From Cristatella mucedo (Eukaryota; Bryozoa; Phylactolaemata; Cristatellidae): DNA of 21,500 nucleotides. The notes below the pieces were generated by a model. It was not told the origin of the DNA and did no database searches. It worked only from the letters and a program-made list of their open reading frames with translations. A program made the position numbers and the translations under genes. The stretch is taken from the NCBI GenBank assembly GCA_009760855.2, contig WPIO01000130.1, positions 1,081,001 to 1,102,500 of the forward strand, read 5' to 3'. Of the stretch, positions 1-9,880 are shown one piece after another (the stretch's first letter is position 1; the number at the start of each line of letters is the position of its first letter).

Positions 1-343
1 CGCTGTCCTGCTTTTCGTGAATCTCCAACAGAACGCAAAGCTGGACAGCGAAAGATATGTTCAGCCAAATGCTCAGCACCAGAACTCTTTTATTTAAAAC
101 CCTCAATAAAATTCGCCACGGGGAACGTCAGCGGCGTAGTAGCTCCCAGTGAGGGTGGCTTGCGAGCAAAAGTACCTCGATACTGGAGCCAGTAGAAATG
201 TAGGCATGCGCAAGCGCATGCGCCGACTTGGATAGAGACGTCTGGGTCCCAGCCTGCTATCGGCTTGGATCTACCCTGCCGATCCATTAGCGTGGATTTA
301 TCAGTGTGGATCTATCTACCGCCTGTAATAGGCTGTAACGAAA
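1..343. other. Unassigned sequence; possible LTR-like piece on minus strand
   Basis: No gene is recognised. Two details are visible. A near-perfect palindrome, GCATGCGC-AA-GCGCATGC, lies at about 204-221. On the minus strand an AATAAA-type signal lies at about 88-93. Such a combination can occur in LTRs, but no second copy, primer site or coding domain is found beside it, so this is only a suggestion. Confidence 0.2.
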
Positions 344-1850
344 TTAAAGTCTTTTGTAAAGATCGTATAGAACAACTATTAGAGTTTCGGGAGCCCTGAT
401 CGTGGACAGTCCAGAACAGCTTTTGCTGTATATTTTCAGGATCTGATTGCAGTTTGCTGTGAAGTCGTGTGCTTGGTCAGAGAATGCTGGTAGCTTCCCA
501 AGACTACCTCGTGCTCGAATAATTTCTCTTACGATATGTGTCCCGGATGAGCTTCGTATGCCCTGTAATAATGTGGCTTTGCACCGACAGGAGACTGGAT
601 GCACTGGTAGACTACCCAACTGAATTGCCAACATTGTAGAAAATAAAGCAGCCATTAATCTTCTCTGGGAAGACTTCATACTTTTCATGAATCTTCTCAA
701 GAATAAGTTAATTTTCTCTTTGAAGGATGGATTTTTTCAATCAAAACGTAATTAAAAAGGTCTGCTCGCCTGACGCGAATTCCGTTAGAGACCTCAGCGG
801 CATACTGTCGGTTATTGCTTGGCGTGGGCGTGGGCGCACTCCTAACGGCCGCTATCTAGATATCCTCCTGTATAAACACAAGGGCTACTCTTACAAAGGT
901 ATAACATACACATGGTTGACCATGTTTTCGCTTAGAAATGGATGCGCCGAGGTTCAGAATCTGATGCAGTCCACAATTGTCAGTGCCAGTAAGCAGCACA
1001 TGTACGGACTCGTCAGCAGACATTTGTCGGCGCTGTTTGGTTGTCGTCACTGGAGAGAAGAGAAATCTTGCTGACCGTCGAAGAGTACGAATATTGAAAC
1101 GTATATAACGAACCGTCAGGATTCAAGAAGATTGTCGTCGAGTGGCGATACGACTTGTGGTGCTGCAATGCCCAGTGACTATGAACTACGAGCTTGTCCG
1201 ACGACTTTGAGCTGAGAACCGCTAATAAACCGAGGCTCGTGAGCAATGCTGTAAAATGCCTACGTAAGTGCGAGATTATTGTACGGCTTACGACTTTGCC
1301 AGTACACGCGGGCGGCGTAATCCTGACTCTCTTTTAGAGTAGCGGGTCTGCCGATCGGTGAGTCAGAGCGCCGAGCTCGAGCTGCTGTAAGCCCGTCAAC
1401 GATTCGGTCGGAAGTCACTCGCCGCTTCGAACGTAATCTAAGGGCTATTGCTTGCACTTCTCTACTACGGTGTTGCTGTTAGCAATGTGTGCAGGATATC
1501 GAGCGCTGCGTCGTTAGCGTCCGAGATTTTCGAGCTTCAGGTCTTTGCACCCGTTATGACTCTACGCGATGTAACGAGGGTGTCGACGAGGGTACGACAG
1601 CTTTCGTTCATAATTCCAAGATTGCCTGCACAGTTCTCGCCGACTTTTCTCCACCGCTTGAGTTATCATTTGCTTTCCTCAATTTCTCTTACGATCCGAT
1701 CTCTACTGAAAACTTAGTTGTCGTACCCGGCTGCGCACCGGATCCACAGCGTAATGGGACTGGCCGACGATCGGAACGCCGAGTGCGACCACTGAGGAGC
1801 GTGCGCTCGACCTTCGACCTTATTCAGAGGGCCATCCGCTGAGATCGCAG
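344..1850. other. Stretch with short open frames, no recognised gene
   Basis: Two divergent open frames start 27 bases apart: 344-700 (minus, 118 aa) and 727-1074 (plus, 115 aa). A further frame of 117 aa lies at 1489-1842 (plus). The first has a hydrophobic stretch near its N-terminus (AALFSTMLAIQLGSLP) after basic residues, which would resemble a signal peptide, but the remainder shows no domain I recognise. No splice-site pattern, codon bias or homologous motif supports any of them. They may be chance frames or remains of an element too decayed to read. Confidence 0.2.
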
Positions 1851-2125
1851 GTCGACTGTGGAGCCGTGCAGGGTCAGCAGACAACAAGAGTAGAGCAGTT
1901 AGTGTGTCAGTCAGAGAATGTCTCGAGCAGCATCCAGCGAGCTAATCGATCACGATCACCTGCTTTCGCACGCTTCTCGTTCGCTCTTGAGCATTCGGTG
2001 AGGATGAGTTTGAGGAGCAGCTGATGTTTGCTAAAGCGGATTCTCTCTACAATCTGACAAGCGACGATCTGAGACGTTTCAGCTCTTTCTTTGTCTTTTC
2101 TGATTTGTAAAAATCTCTCACCAAA
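1851..2125. other. No feature seen
   Basis: A minus-strand open frame (1907-2182) runs into the adjacent inverted-repeat element and shows no domain. Nothing else is visible here. Confidence 0.3.
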
Positions 2126-2442
2126 TGTCGTATTTGTAAGAGTATAGGTCACACTTTTTTCTAATTTGTTTGGAGAAAACAAACCTGCGACTTATACACT
2201 GCAAGACATTGTCATTCACTGCATACAGTGGAAGCGAAGATTCAGACATTGACAATGATGCAGAAGACTACGAAGACTTTAGCAGTGATACAGATGACGA
2301 GTTTCTTTCTAACTGTGCTGATTAAAGCATACTTATATTAATACAAAGTGAGCTATATATTTTGTAATAATATTTTCCAATTAAAGACTTTAAATGTTGT
2401 TCATAAATTTAGGGTGCGACTTATACTCGTAAAAATACCGTA
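2126..2442 (+). mobile_element. MITE-like DNA element, copy 1
   Basis: The stretch is bounded by imperfect terminal inverted repeats. The left end begins TGTCGTATTTGTAAGAG and continues TATAGGTCACAC. The right end, read on the minus strand, begins TACGGTATTTTTACGAG and continues TATAAGTCGCACC. A second copy of the whole unit lies in inverted orientation at 13,401-13,730 with a similar length (330 against 317 bp), which establishes that it is a repeated, delimited unit. Inside is a short acidic C-terminal coding remnant (2221-2325). I infer a deletion derivative of a cut-and-paste transposon, perhaps of the pogo/Tigger group because of the acidic tail, but the superfamily is not proven. A target duplication is not clear. 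Confidence 0.65.
2221..2325 (+). pseudogene. Acidic C-terminal remnant of a transposase (inferred)
   Basis: One frame reads about 34 codons and ends in TAA at 2323-2325. It is very acidic (SEDSDIDNDAEDYEDF, then SSDTDDEF). Acidic tails of this sort end pogo/Tigger-type transposases, and this one sits just inside the right terminal repeat, as expected for the last codons of the ancestral gene. There is no DDE catalytic domain. The related copy at 13,401-13,730 keeps the DNA similarity but has lost the frame. The assignment to a transposase is inference from position and composition. Confidence 0.4.
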
Positions 2443-2896
2443 GCTCCTGTTCCTAAGAGAAAATCGTCGGACAGTACAACCTTTGGCCTATTCTAACGAT
2501 TCATGAAATAACGTAGCCCAGTGCGAACGCGATCAAAAGAGGCCTAACAATGTATCGGCAAAAGCTACGGTCGAGAAAGATGCTTGGCGGAGTACTAGAG
2601 CCTCAAGCATTCGCATCGCAGTGCGCATGTGCACTTATCAAAAGCCATGCGGACGCAGCTACCAGCGGCTCGAGGTCGGTCCGATCGGCCTGAGCACCGA
2701 TCTGTCGCTGTCGAGCGAGTCTCTGGAGAGCGAGGCGGAGGACTGACCGCGCTGCTGCTCGGCTCTGCTGCATCCAAGTCGCCACGTCGAGCTCGTCAGA
2801 ATCGCCGGGCGGATCTGCTGGCATGCGAGCCAAGCGGAGCGACGCTAGCTCGAGGACAATCGAAATCGATGACGCACCTACGCGACGGCGTCGTGA
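2443..2896. other. No feature seen
   Basis: The overlapping frames around 2595-2919 occur on both strands of GC-rich DNA and show no domain. I see no gene or repeat here. Confidence 0.3.
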
Positions 2897-2946
2897 TCTA
2901 TCTATCTATCTATCTATGAGCGTCGTGATCTATCTATGTCTATCTA
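2897..2946 (+). repeat. TCTA microsatellite with duplicated flank
   Basis: A run of five to six TCTA units is followed by a second, shorter run. Both runs are preceded by the same GCGTCGTGATC sequence, so the flank and repeat were duplicated together. Confidence 0.85.
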
Positions 2947-3083
2947 ACTTTTCCAAGTCTGGATATAAGCAGCAGGTGGGCGATCATGCCGAAAGTAGGC
3001 TTGGAATATTGAAGACACTATTGGACTGTGGACTTTTCACAGCTAGGAATTACAGTAGCCGAAATCAGACGAGATAGGGGGAT

Positions 3084-3085
<2 letters not shown>

Positions 3086-3147
<62 letters not shown>
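3086..3147 (+). repeat. (GA)n dinucleotide repeat, about 31 units
   Basis: An uninterrupted GA run of about 62 bases sits between ordinary mixed sequence. It is unrelated in position to the far longer purine tract at 20,093-21,283. Confidence 0.95.
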
Positions 3148-3150
<3 letters not shown>

Positions 3151-5650
3151 CTGTTAACATTTCGTCGAGTCAGGGAGCACCATGTGTATTCATGTAACTA
3201 ATATATCACTGCACTATATGAGCACTACATCTGGAATATGGTGACCTTGATTTATTTCAAATAACCAGCAGCATCGGCTGTCGCCATCGATGCCCGTGCC
3301 ATTCAATCTCCCCTCCACGGTACCGGCAACACTGCAACGCTCGCTACAAAGAAATTCACGGCTGATTTGCCAGTGGTCGCAATTTCAAAAATAGCTGGCG
3401 GCAAAAATGGCCATCCGGCAATGCGGCTTGCTTTACGTTCAGGATTGACGTCGCAATGGCAGCTGGCCGCCTTGCCAGAAAGAAGTCCGCACACTGGCAA
3501 AGGCTCGCTCTCTGCGCCTTGTGCCTCACTAAGAGCGAAGGGTGCATTCCCGGCCCGGATACACGTACGAAAGCATTCGCAAACGCACGCGTACACTCAC
3601 GCCTTCACGATTAACTTGAACAATCTGCCGAGTCCTTCTCGGTCGCTACAAGGGGTACGGGCGAGGTGGGGCGTTGGGTCAACGGTGCGGGAGTACAGAT
3701 CGTAAGTCGAAGCCTCCTGGGAAGGATGACTAATGGCTAGTGACGGCTGCTAAAGCTGAAGCAAATTCCTCGAGAGGTACTCGGCAGGACTCCAAAAAGC
3801 GCGAGCGTCTCCCACGTGCTGCGTGGCCGCTCTTCAGCCTCGAGCAGACGATTGCAATGTGCGGAGGACTAATTGGACACTCTGCCAACCGTCTGCATGC
3901 ACGCCGAGCCTTCTGGCGAAGATAGCCCAGTTATCCTTTCTAAGCCTACCGCTCCTAGACTTGACCCGGAACTGTATTTTTTCAATTCCCTCTAAGCTGA
4001 CGAGTCGAAAAGGCGGGTTCGCTCGCGAGCCTGGATGCCTGCACGCCGCGTTCCCCCGCGGTTGCCGGTCGAGTAAGACCTTGATGGATGCGAGAAGTAG
4101 CGGATCTCTGACGTATGGCGAGTCCGGAGCGCTCGCTTAGGAGCGGGTTTGTTCGACGGACGTCATGCGGCATTCTTAGGCGGCCTAAAAATAACTGCTG
4201 ATCCGCACTTTCGAGCCAGAGATATCCTAATCTTCGCGTTCATGCATCGGAACGCAGCTGCGTGTTCTCGGTCTCAGCGTGCTGATCGATTGGGCCTCAA
4301 TGCGACCCTGAAAAAGTAGGCTCTAGCCAATCGAGAAACCGATGTGGGCGCTCAGCTCTAAGCAGACACCCACTGCAGACGAGACGCGACGCGACGAAAT
4401 CTACCGACGGACCCACTACGGCACCAGCTCCCTCAAACGGGTCGCGTCAGCCACCGCAGCCGGTTGCCCGTTCGCTCTGAAGGCTCGCCAAGTTGAAAAA
4501 AGCTGGCGCAAAAGGTGACCGAAGCGAAGCAGCAACCTGCAACGACGTCGGGCCACTAGCCCGTGCAGCTCAAAACTCGTTCTAGCCGATTTAGGCAATG
4601 CCCGCAAGGTCTCGGTCGCTGATCCGAGCTGGTGCCGCTGCTGCTGCTGCTGCGCCACCGTTGCGCGACCGTGACCCTAGTCCTAGACGAGACCCTGACC
4701 TAACCGCGCCTGCGTGAGCGCTCCTGGCCCAGTTCTCCGTACACGCCGCTGCTAGGTCTTGCTAGAAGGCAATCGAGCGACGCTGAGCGGCATACGACTG
4801 CGTCGCACATTTAAAGCAGAGGACGCTCGCGTTGCTTCGCCAGCAACCGTAGTAATGTAATGTATCCCCGTCAGTAACAATACAAAGTCAAAAAGACCAC
4901 GTGGGTGTTACGCAGGAGAGTTTTGCAAAGCGCACTCACAGCCTAAGTGGCTTTCGATGTGCATTTGGTAGCCAACAGACTTCATCTCACGAAACAAAGA
5001 GAAAGTGGGAAGTATAGCAGAGTCAGGAGAGCAGTTGAGGTAGTGAGTAGCATAGAAGTAGCAGTTCAGGACCGCTGAAAAAGATGTGCAATAGTCGGCA
5101 GTTGGAGAGTAGATGTCGTTGCGTAAGAAAGAAAAGAAAATTAAAGTAAAGAAATAGTAGTGAAAGGCGAAAAAGGTTGGGGGAGACACGTAATTGTGCC
5201 AATGCGGCCAGCGCCGCTCGACGTGAAGTGAGTGTCTTCGAGAGTCTCGTTAGCAGTAACAGCAATGCTATTGATAGCAAAACATTTACTTGGCACCGTA
5301 TGAGAACTACACCTCTGTCTAGGCACTTTACTCGCGAGCTGACAGGGAGCGTGTTAGTAATGTTACAAACGCGGTGTAGCGGCGTCCGCACTCAAGTCCT
5401 TAGGGCCGTAAACCCAGCTACGGCTGGTGAAAGTGCTAGCCATTGCCGACGCGCGAAATGTAACGACGAATATAACGAAATATAATGAATAGCGACGAAG
5501 CTTTTGAATGGCGGCTAGTGAATAGCAAGTGGCAGTACCAATGCTAGCAGTCTGTCGTTGGTGGCGGAAAACGGCGGCAGTAAAGTGAGTCCGCAACTTA
5601 ATTCAACAAGTCAATACCTGTTGCATGGTGTTCGACAGCCATGGCAGGGC
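3148..5650. other. Long stretch without a recognisable gene
   Basis: I find no protein domain, RNA gene or element end that I can support. Open frames (for example 3303-3596, 3367-3705, 4416-4658 and 5023-5391) overlap one another on both strands and carry no family motif. A five- to six-unit CTG run near 4632-4650 gives a glutamine run at the start of the minus-strand frame ending at 4658. No promoter or polyadenylation pattern ties these to a transcript. Confidence 0.3.
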
Positions 5651-5657
5651 TAGATAG

Positions 5658-5876
5658 GGATACCAAATAGCAATTGGCCGTGCATTTGTTGCATTCCGTC
5701 GTGACTCCGGTAACTCACTACTTGTAGCTCTTCCGGTTAGTCCAATAAGGGGCTTACGGTTGATGCAAAACTCTGCAGCTAGGGTTTGTGTGTCGCGCAC
5801 GAAACTGTTTCCGGATTGCACCACTTCTCGCCGTCCTGCGCCGGCTCAGAACTGCAAACGGACGGAGTTTTTGTAG
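5658..5876 (+). mobile_element. LINE reverse transcriptase fragment (internal piece)
   Basis: The frame starting at 5658 reads AIGRAFVAFRRDSGNSLL, then LRLMQNSAARV. This is the late part of LINE (L2/CR1-type) reverse transcriptase, where families carry a pattern like 'LVHAF..SRLDYCNSLL' followed by 'LQ..QNAAARL'. At the DNA level it matches the reverse complement of about 11,620-11,735 (GTGCATTTGT, TTCCGTC, TAACTCA shared in order), so it belongs to the same family as the other LINE pieces here. Past about 5815 the expected sequence continues in another frame (IAPLLAVL). Both ends are truncated and no tail is present. Confidence 0.7.
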
Positions 5877-6401
5877 GAGTGCAAAGTAATGCAGACTTAG
5901 TGATACTATGAGACGTTAAGAGAATAATGGTGATTCCAGTCATCGGCCCGTAAGACAAACGAGGTTTCTTACTCCGTTGGAGTCCATCACGTTTACATAT
6001 ACCAAGTCCTTGGCCCATGGACGCTTATAAATATTTAACAGGCTACATGATTACAAAGGCCTACGAGCTTGAAAAGGGGGTTGTTCAAAGGGTGGCCATG
6101 ACGTTCCAGCCGCCTGAGCTCTTTCCATTCTACACCTAATCGTCCTTCAGCTTTTAATTGCTCGATTCCATGACAAGTACTATCCCTATTGCAGTCAATA
6201 TCGAAAGCATTGTTTCAGGTAGGCTGCGAACAGCACAAGATAAGGTTAGGAGCCTTCAACAATGATCCAGCACTTCCGCTAAGTACCGCTCGACTCTCCC
6301 TCACCATCAACTATTCTGGCAGAGAACAGCGGACCGCTTAAAAAACTCTGAATACTTCAGTCAGCATGGCTGGCACTCTGGCCCGGTTTCTTTCTGTTCG
6401 A
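5877..6401. other. Upstream flank, probably containing the 5' LTR of the gypsy element
   Basis: No gene is seen. Because the primer-binding site and gag follow at once, the 5' LTR should lie within this stretch and reach about 6471. Its left boundary is not determinable, since I could not find a matching 3' LTR. Confidence 0.3.
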
Positions 6402-6489
6402 AATAAATGGCACCGGTAGGAATCGCCGTCTGATGTATGCGACTGTCAAGACAAATATACAGTGGCGACGACGAGTTGGATTTTTCGAT
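6402..6489 (+). promoter_or_regulatory. Probable LTR polyadenylation signal and primer-binding site
   Basis: AATAAA lies at 6402-6407 and the sequence ACAAATATACA ends near 6471. It is followed directly by TGGCGACGACGAGTTGG (6473-6489). Ty3/gypsy elements of the Mag-like group commonly show a TGGCGACGA-type sequence just inside the 5' LTR, where a tRNA primes minus-strand synthesis. Gag begins about 45 bases further on. The role is inferred from position and resemblance. Confidence 0.5.
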
Positions 6490-6531
6490 GACACGCCACA
6501 ACAAAAGAAGACTTTATCTCGTTTGAGGAGG

Positions 6532-7012
6532 AAGGACAAGCCTTCAGCGACTACCTGGATATGTTCGAACAGTACGCATTAGCCCTCGAGATTCCAGCGG
6601 ATGGCCATAAAACCGTATTCCTGAGGTTGGTAGGAGCAAATATGTAAGAGCTACTACGTAATCTGGCTTCACTGGCAAAAGCCTCCCATAACAACCTGAG
6701 TGAACTCACGACCTGAGTGCCTTTCGACCATCTTACGCTTGAACTGTTTTTTTTAAATTGCTGCTACTTCAAAGTTTCACTGGCGTCATCGACGACCAGA
6801 CGGAAAAGAACTTAAATTATTAACAGTCTTGCGTCTTTTGACGCAGCACTGTAGATTTTATCTGCTCTTACCGAGCACCCTGCGAAAGCAGCTAGTGCTC
6901 GTGGCCTTTTTTGCAAAGCCACTCGATAAAACCTTCTGTCAAAAATCTTGACACTGGAAATTGAGAAGACTGCGTTTGACATCGCGGTGGCACAGCAAGA
7001 ACGGCCGTGAAA
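6532..7012 (+). pseudogene. gag: gag capsid remnant of the gypsy element
   Basis: The frame from 6532 reads FSDYLDMFEQYALALEIP, then VFLRLVGANM, a stop, and ELLRNLASLAKASH. This is the typical start of a Ty3/gypsy capsid, where a 'YL..FE.Y' helix precedes 'FL...GA..Y.LLRNL..P.KP'. After further frame changes, TLRKQLV and LTLEIEKTAFDIAVAQQ (ending near 7010) match the later capsid helices ('LRD.LV.G' and 'LTL..A..IA...E'). Gag would form the particle around the element RNA. At least one in-frame stop and several shifts are present. Confidence 0.75.
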
Positions 7013-7187
7013 AAAAGGTCAAGGGGTTGTGAAAAAGGACCGACCTGCCTGATTCAGCTGCCGCCACCTGCTGTCGCCCACTGACTGTGTGAGCGTGCTG
7101 CATTCGTCAGCGTCAGTCGTCAGCAAATCAGCCTCTGGCGGTTCGACTCGGCATGAAATGCGCGCGTGTCCTGATTCCCGCAGCGTC

Positions 7188-7214
7188 TGCCGTGCCTGCG
7201 GCCATTATGGCTAA
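7188..7214 (+). pseudogene. Zinc-knuckle remnant at the end of gag
   Basis: The codons read CRACGHYG and then a stop. Two cysteines two residues apart followed by GH fit the first half of a CX2CX4HX4C nucleic-acid-binding knuckle, which in gypsy gag follows the capsid and precedes the protease. The second half is lost. Position supports it more than the short motif does. Confidence 0.4.
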
Positions 7215-7402
7215 TTCCTCAAAGATTTGAATATTTGAAACGCTACGGTCGGCAGCAGACGCGAGTGGCAGGCAGGGCGAGCAGCCGGATCCACAACCTA
7301 TCGACTCAACTACTCAAAGGACTTAACATAAGTGGCAGCCGATGTGGTATTCATTCATTCATTTGACGATACAAACGCGACCCAAAAACTGTGCAAGGAA
7401 GA

Positions 7403-7627
7403 GTTTCTATCGAAGGATTACCTGTACAAGAAGAATCTGCCACTGGGTCGAGTATGGCTACGGTATCCTTGCAGGAATGTAAATAAGTCGTCCTCATCTG
7501 TCCTACCTTGAGCTTAGAAAATATTTCGCAGCGCTCATACGGTGCTACCACCGAGATATCTCCTGTGGTGTAATCCAACCGAAGGCTGGATACCAAGGGG
7601 AACGTCCAGGCTTTAATTGTCGTCCTT
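7403..7627 (+). pseudogene. Aspartic protease remnant of the gypsy pol
   Basis: The frame from 7403 reads VSIEGLPVQEESATGSSMAT, and further on SYGATTEISPVV and DTKGNVQALIVVL. Mag-like gypsy proteases have an 'I.G.PV..ELDTGA.VS' start, then a '.TYTGE.I.VLG' flap and a '...L.LLVV' strand, so all three parts are present in the right order. The catalytic aspartate of the DTG triad is replaced (the triad reads ATG), and two stops interrupt the frame. The protease would have cut Gag and Pol. A LINE fragment begins directly after the last strand. Confidence 0.65.
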
Positions 7628-7722
7628 ATAATAATTATAACAATAATCATAATAAATTAGATAATGCACCCTCAGAGAGCTCAATCTCTTTCTCGGCGCT
7701 TTACATTTGCTGTAAAGGAAGC
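7628..7722 (-). mobile_element. LINE 3' tail fragment (copy alpha)
   Basis: On the minus strand this reads TGTAAAGCGCC, then AGAAAGAGATTGAG, then CTCTCTGAGGGTGC, and ends in an AT-rich run of TTATTA-like units. This matches the last ~90 bases of the other LINE copies in the window, including the terminal hairpin. Only the end of the 3' untranslated region is present, a severe 5' truncation typical of LINE insertion. It sits exactly at the end of the gypsy protease. Confidence 0.7.
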
Positions 7723-7940
7723 ACGATCGACCTACTGGTGGATAGAGGCTGCAGTACCTACCACCTGCCGTTGCCTATAGCCGAGGGCGTCCAAAACAAC
7801 CAGTGTCACGAGGGTCGGTACGCAAGGAGCAGCAGGGCCGGATACGCTGGTTCGATCGAGTTATTTTTGTCATGCCTCTGAGGCGTCCAAGTAGGCTTCC
7901 ACATATACAAGACCTTTTTGGCAGCTGGCATGCCAACGAG
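7723..7940 (+). other. Unassigned piece between two LINE fragments, probably gypsy linker
   Basis: This 218-base stretch lies between LINE copies alpha and beta and in place should be the gypsy region between protease and reverse transcriptase. One frame contains LLVDRGCSTYHLP, which superficially resembles a protease active site, but the true protease is already found upstream. I assign no function. Confidence 0.35.
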
Positions 7941-8620
7941 TAATAGTAATAATAATGAGAATAATAATAACAAATTGAAAAGCACCCTCATAGAACCCAA
8001 TCTCTTTTCTAGGCGCCCCTCACATTGCTATAAAGGAAGCCATAATTGAATGGTTAGTAGTAGCATGCTCAATATGCAAGAATAACATGGTTAGGACATG
8101 GTGACATGCACGGTGTCAGCATGCAAGTGGGGTAGTGGCAGCATGCACAGTGTCAGCACGCAAAAGCACATAAAGGACGAGTCACAGGGACCCACTAAAT
8201 GCTGTAATAAATAGGTGTGTTTTAATTTAATTTCTTTTTGAATGTGGTCAAGTCAGGGGATGTCGTGATGGAAGTCGGGAGTGAGTTCCAGGCTTCGTGA
8301 GCAAACAAACTAAAGAGACGGTCTCCAAAGGACGAGGTTTGTACGAGGTATTGGGAAACTGTTAGATTCCACAAAGCGAGTGATACGTAGCATAGCCTGT
8401 AGGGCAGTAGACCTAATAGGTAGGCTGGAGCCAAATAATGAAAGGACATGAAAGTGAATGACAAAACCTGGAAGTCGATGCGTTGCTTGACTGGTAGCCA
8501 GTCCGGTTCGCAGTGTAGGTACCAGTGCATCCAAAGCCAAACCCGACGTCGCTCTGCTCGTCACTGAGAGCATGGCGGCTTTAGATTCGGATATCAGCAG
8601 AAAATGGTAAATGCACATTT
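7941..8620 (-). mobile_element. LINE (L2/CR1-like) 3' fragment with RT C-terminus (copy beta)
   Basis: On the minus strand an uninterrupted frame (8530 to 8222) reads DWLPVKQRIDFQVLSFTF, LAPAYLLGLL, FGDRLFSLFAHEAWNSLP and TTFKKKLN before its stop. This is the classic C-terminus of L2/CR1-type reverse transcriptases ('LHWLPV..RI.FK', 'LAP.YL..LL', 'FG.R.FS..A...WNSLP', 'F...LK'). Upstream, 8530-8620 continues in another frame and aligns with copy delta. The 3' untranslated region follows from 8221 to 7941 and ends in ATTATTATT units after the conserved hairpin. The piece lies in the gypsy element, opposite in strand, before its reverse transcriptase. Confidence 0.88.
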
Positions 8621-8639
8621 CTCAGCTGAATGTCGAGAC

Positions 8640-9514
8640 TCTGAGGCTCGTCTGTCAAAAGTAGGACGATCATCTTCTACCAAAATTGAGAAAGTTCAAT
8701 TCCGCGTCCGATCGCGACATTGCTTGTTCGAGAAAATGCTGGGCCCGCGCTATTAAGTATCCAACTCAGATGCGCGAAAACGTGCAGGCTGAGCAGTCAA
8801 CAAATTCAATCCTGGTCATTCAATACGTGCCATTTAACGCATGGAGCAGAGCGAAAGGGCGGCAGCCCTTTAGTAGTGGCTGCCAGTAGATTAAGCTCTA
8901 GACTACTCGATTCGCCTTCGTGAGGACTACAAAGCGACAATTAAATTCCATCCAATCATCGACATACATGCAATTCTTTCGACGGGTGACTTGCTGGAAA
9001 TTAGAAGGCACCCTTGCCTTCAGATCGAGCTTGAGGAGCCGTTCAAAGCCGTCGCCACTAGGGCAACAAGGGCACAAGTTCACGCACAATTTGTCTACGA
9101 TTGGACGCTGCCTCTGCTCCTGCTCCTGCATCAAAGAGCTGTTAATCACTTTCGGTCGATGTTGCCCGCGAATGGTGGCTACCCGGACGACATTTTTGGG
9201 ACGGGAAAGGAAGGAGCCGTTCGCACTAAGAAAAAATTGGTTTCGGCAAAACTTCACAGAGCCTCCTAGAGAAGAGTACTTATTAAGGTCAGCAATCGTA
9301 TAACTTGGCATTAAATAGGCAAGAATGGCATACGTCCGACGGACGGAGGACAAAGTGGCAGCCATATAAAACGCCTAATGAAGCGGTGGCCTAAGGTCAT
9401 TTGTGGGCGTAGCGAGATTCTTCTTTCCCAACTCGGTTGCAGTTAGTGCATCCCTTTACGAACTACTGCAACAGACAGTGAAGAAGGCTGTTATGAACTG
9501 TCCGTTTAGCCAGC
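8640..9514 (+). pseudogene. Reverse transcriptase remnant of the gypsy pol
   Basis: Frames in order read MRENVQAEQ and IQYVPFNAW (approach to the fingers), SIRLREDYKATIKF and DIHAILSTGDLLEI (fingers), CLQIELEEPF and GGYPDDIFGTGKE (palm), then EDKVAAI, GLRSFVGVARFF and SLYELLQQ (thumb). They align with Ty3/gypsy patterns such as 'RICGDYK.T.N', 'Y.DDI.VTGK', 'K..AI..AP' and 'LRSFLGL..YY'. The catalytic box at 9180-9191 is YPDD, so both aspartates remain. The enzyme made DNA from the element RNA. Many stops and frameshifts are present. The N-terminal side abuts LINE copy beta, and the C-terminal side is cut by LINE copy gamma. Confidence 0.85.
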
Positions 9515-9527
9515 ACATTTTTAAAAA

Positions 9528-9880
9528 CGCTCCCAAGCCTGGAACTCCCTCCCGACCTGCGTCAGAACATCCCTGACATGACCACATTTAAAAAGGAACT
9601 TTAAAACACACCTATTTTGGACAGCTTTTAGTGGGTCCCTGTGATTCGTCCTTCACGTGCTTATGCGTGCGACACTGTGCATGCTGCCACTAACCACATT
9701 TGCATGCTGACCCTGTGCATGTCACCCCTAACCATATTATTAATTTTGTTTTATTTTTCAAGCATGATTTTTACTTACCATCATTGCATTTCCCTTTGCA
9801 AGCAAATGTAAAGCGCCTAGAAAGAGATTAAGTTCTCTGAGGGCGCTTTATCAAGTGCATTATTATATATTATAAAAAAA
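9528..9880 (+). mobile_element. LINE 3' fragment (copy gamma)
   Basis: The plus strand reads AWNSLPPDLRQNIPDMTTFK (with one small irregularity at the start) and then a stop. Next comes an untranslated region that matches copy beta almost word for word (CACACCTATTT, TTTTAGTGGGTCCCTGTGA, CTGTGCATGCTGCCACTA). It ends with the hairpin at 9810-9849 and an ATTATTATATATTAT tail. It interrupts the gypsy pol between the reverse transcriptase thumb and RNase H, because the frames on each side join in gypsy order. I found no clear target-site duplication. Confidence 0.9.
9810..9849 (+). other. Conserved LINE 3'-end hairpin
   Basis: AAAGCGCC pairs with GGCGCTTT across an interior stem AGAGA/TCTCT and a short loop. 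The equivalent bases recur at the ends of the other three tail copies: 7661-7708, about 7985-8030 and 11,041-11,085, all on the minus strand. In L2-type LINEs such a 3' stem-loop is the known recognition site for the element's own reverse transcriptase. Use of this one is inferred. Confidence 0.7.

Noticed and set aside
344-1074. Two divergent short frames with a possible signal peptide
   Set aside because: No domain, splice sites, promoter or codon signal; the hydrophobic stretch is too common to support a gene.
3086-3147. CRISPR-like array or functional element at the GA repeat
   Set aside because: It is a plain dinucleotide repeat without spacers or flanking genes.
4416-4658. Polyglutamine-starting frame on the minus strand
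   Set aside because: The run comes from a short CTG repeat. The rest has no domain and no sign of transcription.
7723-7940. LLVDRGCS resembling a retroviral protease active site
   Set aside because: The true gypsy protease, with its flap and last strand in order, lies just upstream at 7403-7627. The motif is isolated and the following sequence does not fit convincingly.
8898-9365. 155-codon minus-strand frame
   Set aside because: It is antisense to the gypsy reverse transcriptase, whose motifs (YPDD, LRSFVG) are on the plus strand.
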